Source: an uncultured Caulobacterales bacterium (GTDB lineage: Bacteria; Pseudomonadota; Alphaproteobacteria; Caulobacterales; Maricaulaceae). Taken from it: 64,000 nucleotides of DNA. Location: NCBI GenBank assembly GCA_947503715.1, contig CANNER010000001.1:992001-1056000 (forward strand). Direction: 5' to 3'. Both the position numbers and the translations under genes were made by a program. Shown here piece after piece: positions 63,595 to 64,000 of the stretch. How positions within the stretch are numbered: the first letter of the stretch is position 1; the number at the start of each line of letters is the position of its first letter. The notes beneath the pieces were generated by a model. The model was given only the letters and a program-made list of their open reading frames with translations. It searched no databases and was not told the DNA's origin.

Positions 63595-64000
63595 GACGTC
63601 CGGTTTCGGCGCACGATCCCCGAACCACCAGAGGGTCGAGGCCGTCGCCGCAAACACAGCCGCTTCCGCAATCGCGGGCGTCTGGGTTTTCAGGAATATC
63701 CAGGCCGTGATGAACCACAAAAGCAGTGTTAGGATTGGTCGCACCAGTCGCAACGTGTTAATCACCCACCGGCTCGCAGGTCCAATTGAGGCCTCCGCAA
63801 TGATGGAAGCGCTTAACCCCGCCCAAGAGCCAGCCTGAGCCGCAAGCGCCAGTTCCATTTCCGTCTCAACGGCCTGTGCATGCATATTCAGTTCATGCAG
63901 TTTTATCTCATGGCCCCATCTCGCCTGCTCTTGCTCAAACGTCTGTTTGCGCTCAAAAAACCCTGCGATACGGCCAAGCGCTGTTCCAAAAATACCAAAA
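63577..64000 (-). CDS. Partial membrane protein, coiled-coil then transmembrane segments
   Basis: The frame is open from the right edge (GIFGTALGRIAGFFERKQ) to a stop at 63577, giving at least 140 residues. It has a Glu/Gln-rich helical part (FEQEQARWGHEIKLHELNMHAQ) and then two membrane segments. Small phage and gene-transfer-agent structural or holin-type proteins have this layout, but I cannot assign a family. The start lies outside the window. Confidence 0.6.
   Translation of the reverse strand, partial: FGIFGTALGRIAGFFERKQTFEQEQARWGHEIKLHELNMHAQAVETEMELALAAQAGSWAGLSASIIAEASIGPASRWVINTLRLVRPILTLLLWFITAWIFLKTQTPAIAEAAVFAATASTLWWFGDRAPKPDVLSVRK

Overview
The window is chromosomal DNA of an alphaproteobacterium. 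The murA operon carries the alphaproteobacterial companions DUF2948 and UPF0262, and rlmE follows a Ppx/GppA gene. A marine Hyphomonadales/Maricaulales-type bacterium fits the gene content, but that placement is an inference. No phylogenetic marker such as 16S rRNA is present.

Layout. (1) 1-13.7 kb, core, minus strand: Ppx/GppA phosphatase-rlmE, guaB-MAPEG-RsmB-like-guaA (guaA runs off the left edge), tkt-DUF442-methyltransferase-SulP, and feoA-feoB with a Fur-like box. (2) 13.78-22.44 kb: tRNA-Phe(GAA) followed by an 8.6 kb integrated mobilizable element. It is bounded by a 20-bp direct repeat of the tRNA 3' end and carries an integrase with a damaged N-terminus, a relaxase behind a repeat-rich candidate oriT, a lipoprotein, an EF-Tu-barrel-like protein, and a LysR/thioesterase/hydrolase cargo. 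(3) 22.5-28.7 kb, core: DM13 protein, GDPD, then the murA-DUF2948-UPF0262-LMW phosphatase-infA-maf-RNase E/G-yacG operon and tRNA-Thr(GGT). (4) 28.7-53.75 kb: a 25 kb island between tRNA-Thr and a second tRNA-Thr 3' half. Inverted ends of one IS3-type element lie just inside both borders, and an integrase remnant lies near the right border. (5) 53.8-64 kb, core-like: hybrid histidine kinase, amidohydrolase lipoprotein, yajQ, an SDR/SDR/phosphotransferase/acyl-CoA dehydrogenase operon, a DUF3667 protein and a partial membrane protein at the right edge.

How the genes work together. The left part of the large island is a sulfide/persulfide module: DsrE proteins, YeeE/YedE transporters, a c'-type cytochrome lipoprotein, peroxiredoxins, Dps, a BigR/SqrR-like ArsR repressor, a persulfide-dioxygenase-like MBL enzyme, a DUF442-SQR fusion and a SulP carrier. 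It leads directly into a CIO-type cytochrome bd operon with two tiny membrane proteins, so quinol produced by sulfide oxidation could drain to a sulfide-tolerant oxidase. The right part is a separate three-gene unit: a 1772-residue RTX protein, a GPH-type sugar transporter, and a LuxR-type regulator fused to an alpha/beta hydrolase that seems to lack catalytic residues. Near-identical 20-bp palindromes lie at the two promoter regions of this unit. It is the best candidate here for an undescribed system: a ligand-sensing pseudo-hydrolase regulator controlling sugar uptake and a secreted calcium-binding protein.

Several island genes are damaged (integrase frameshift, peroxiredoxin frameshift, amber codon in a DsrE lipoprotein, truncated integrase and IS), while no core gene shows such damage.
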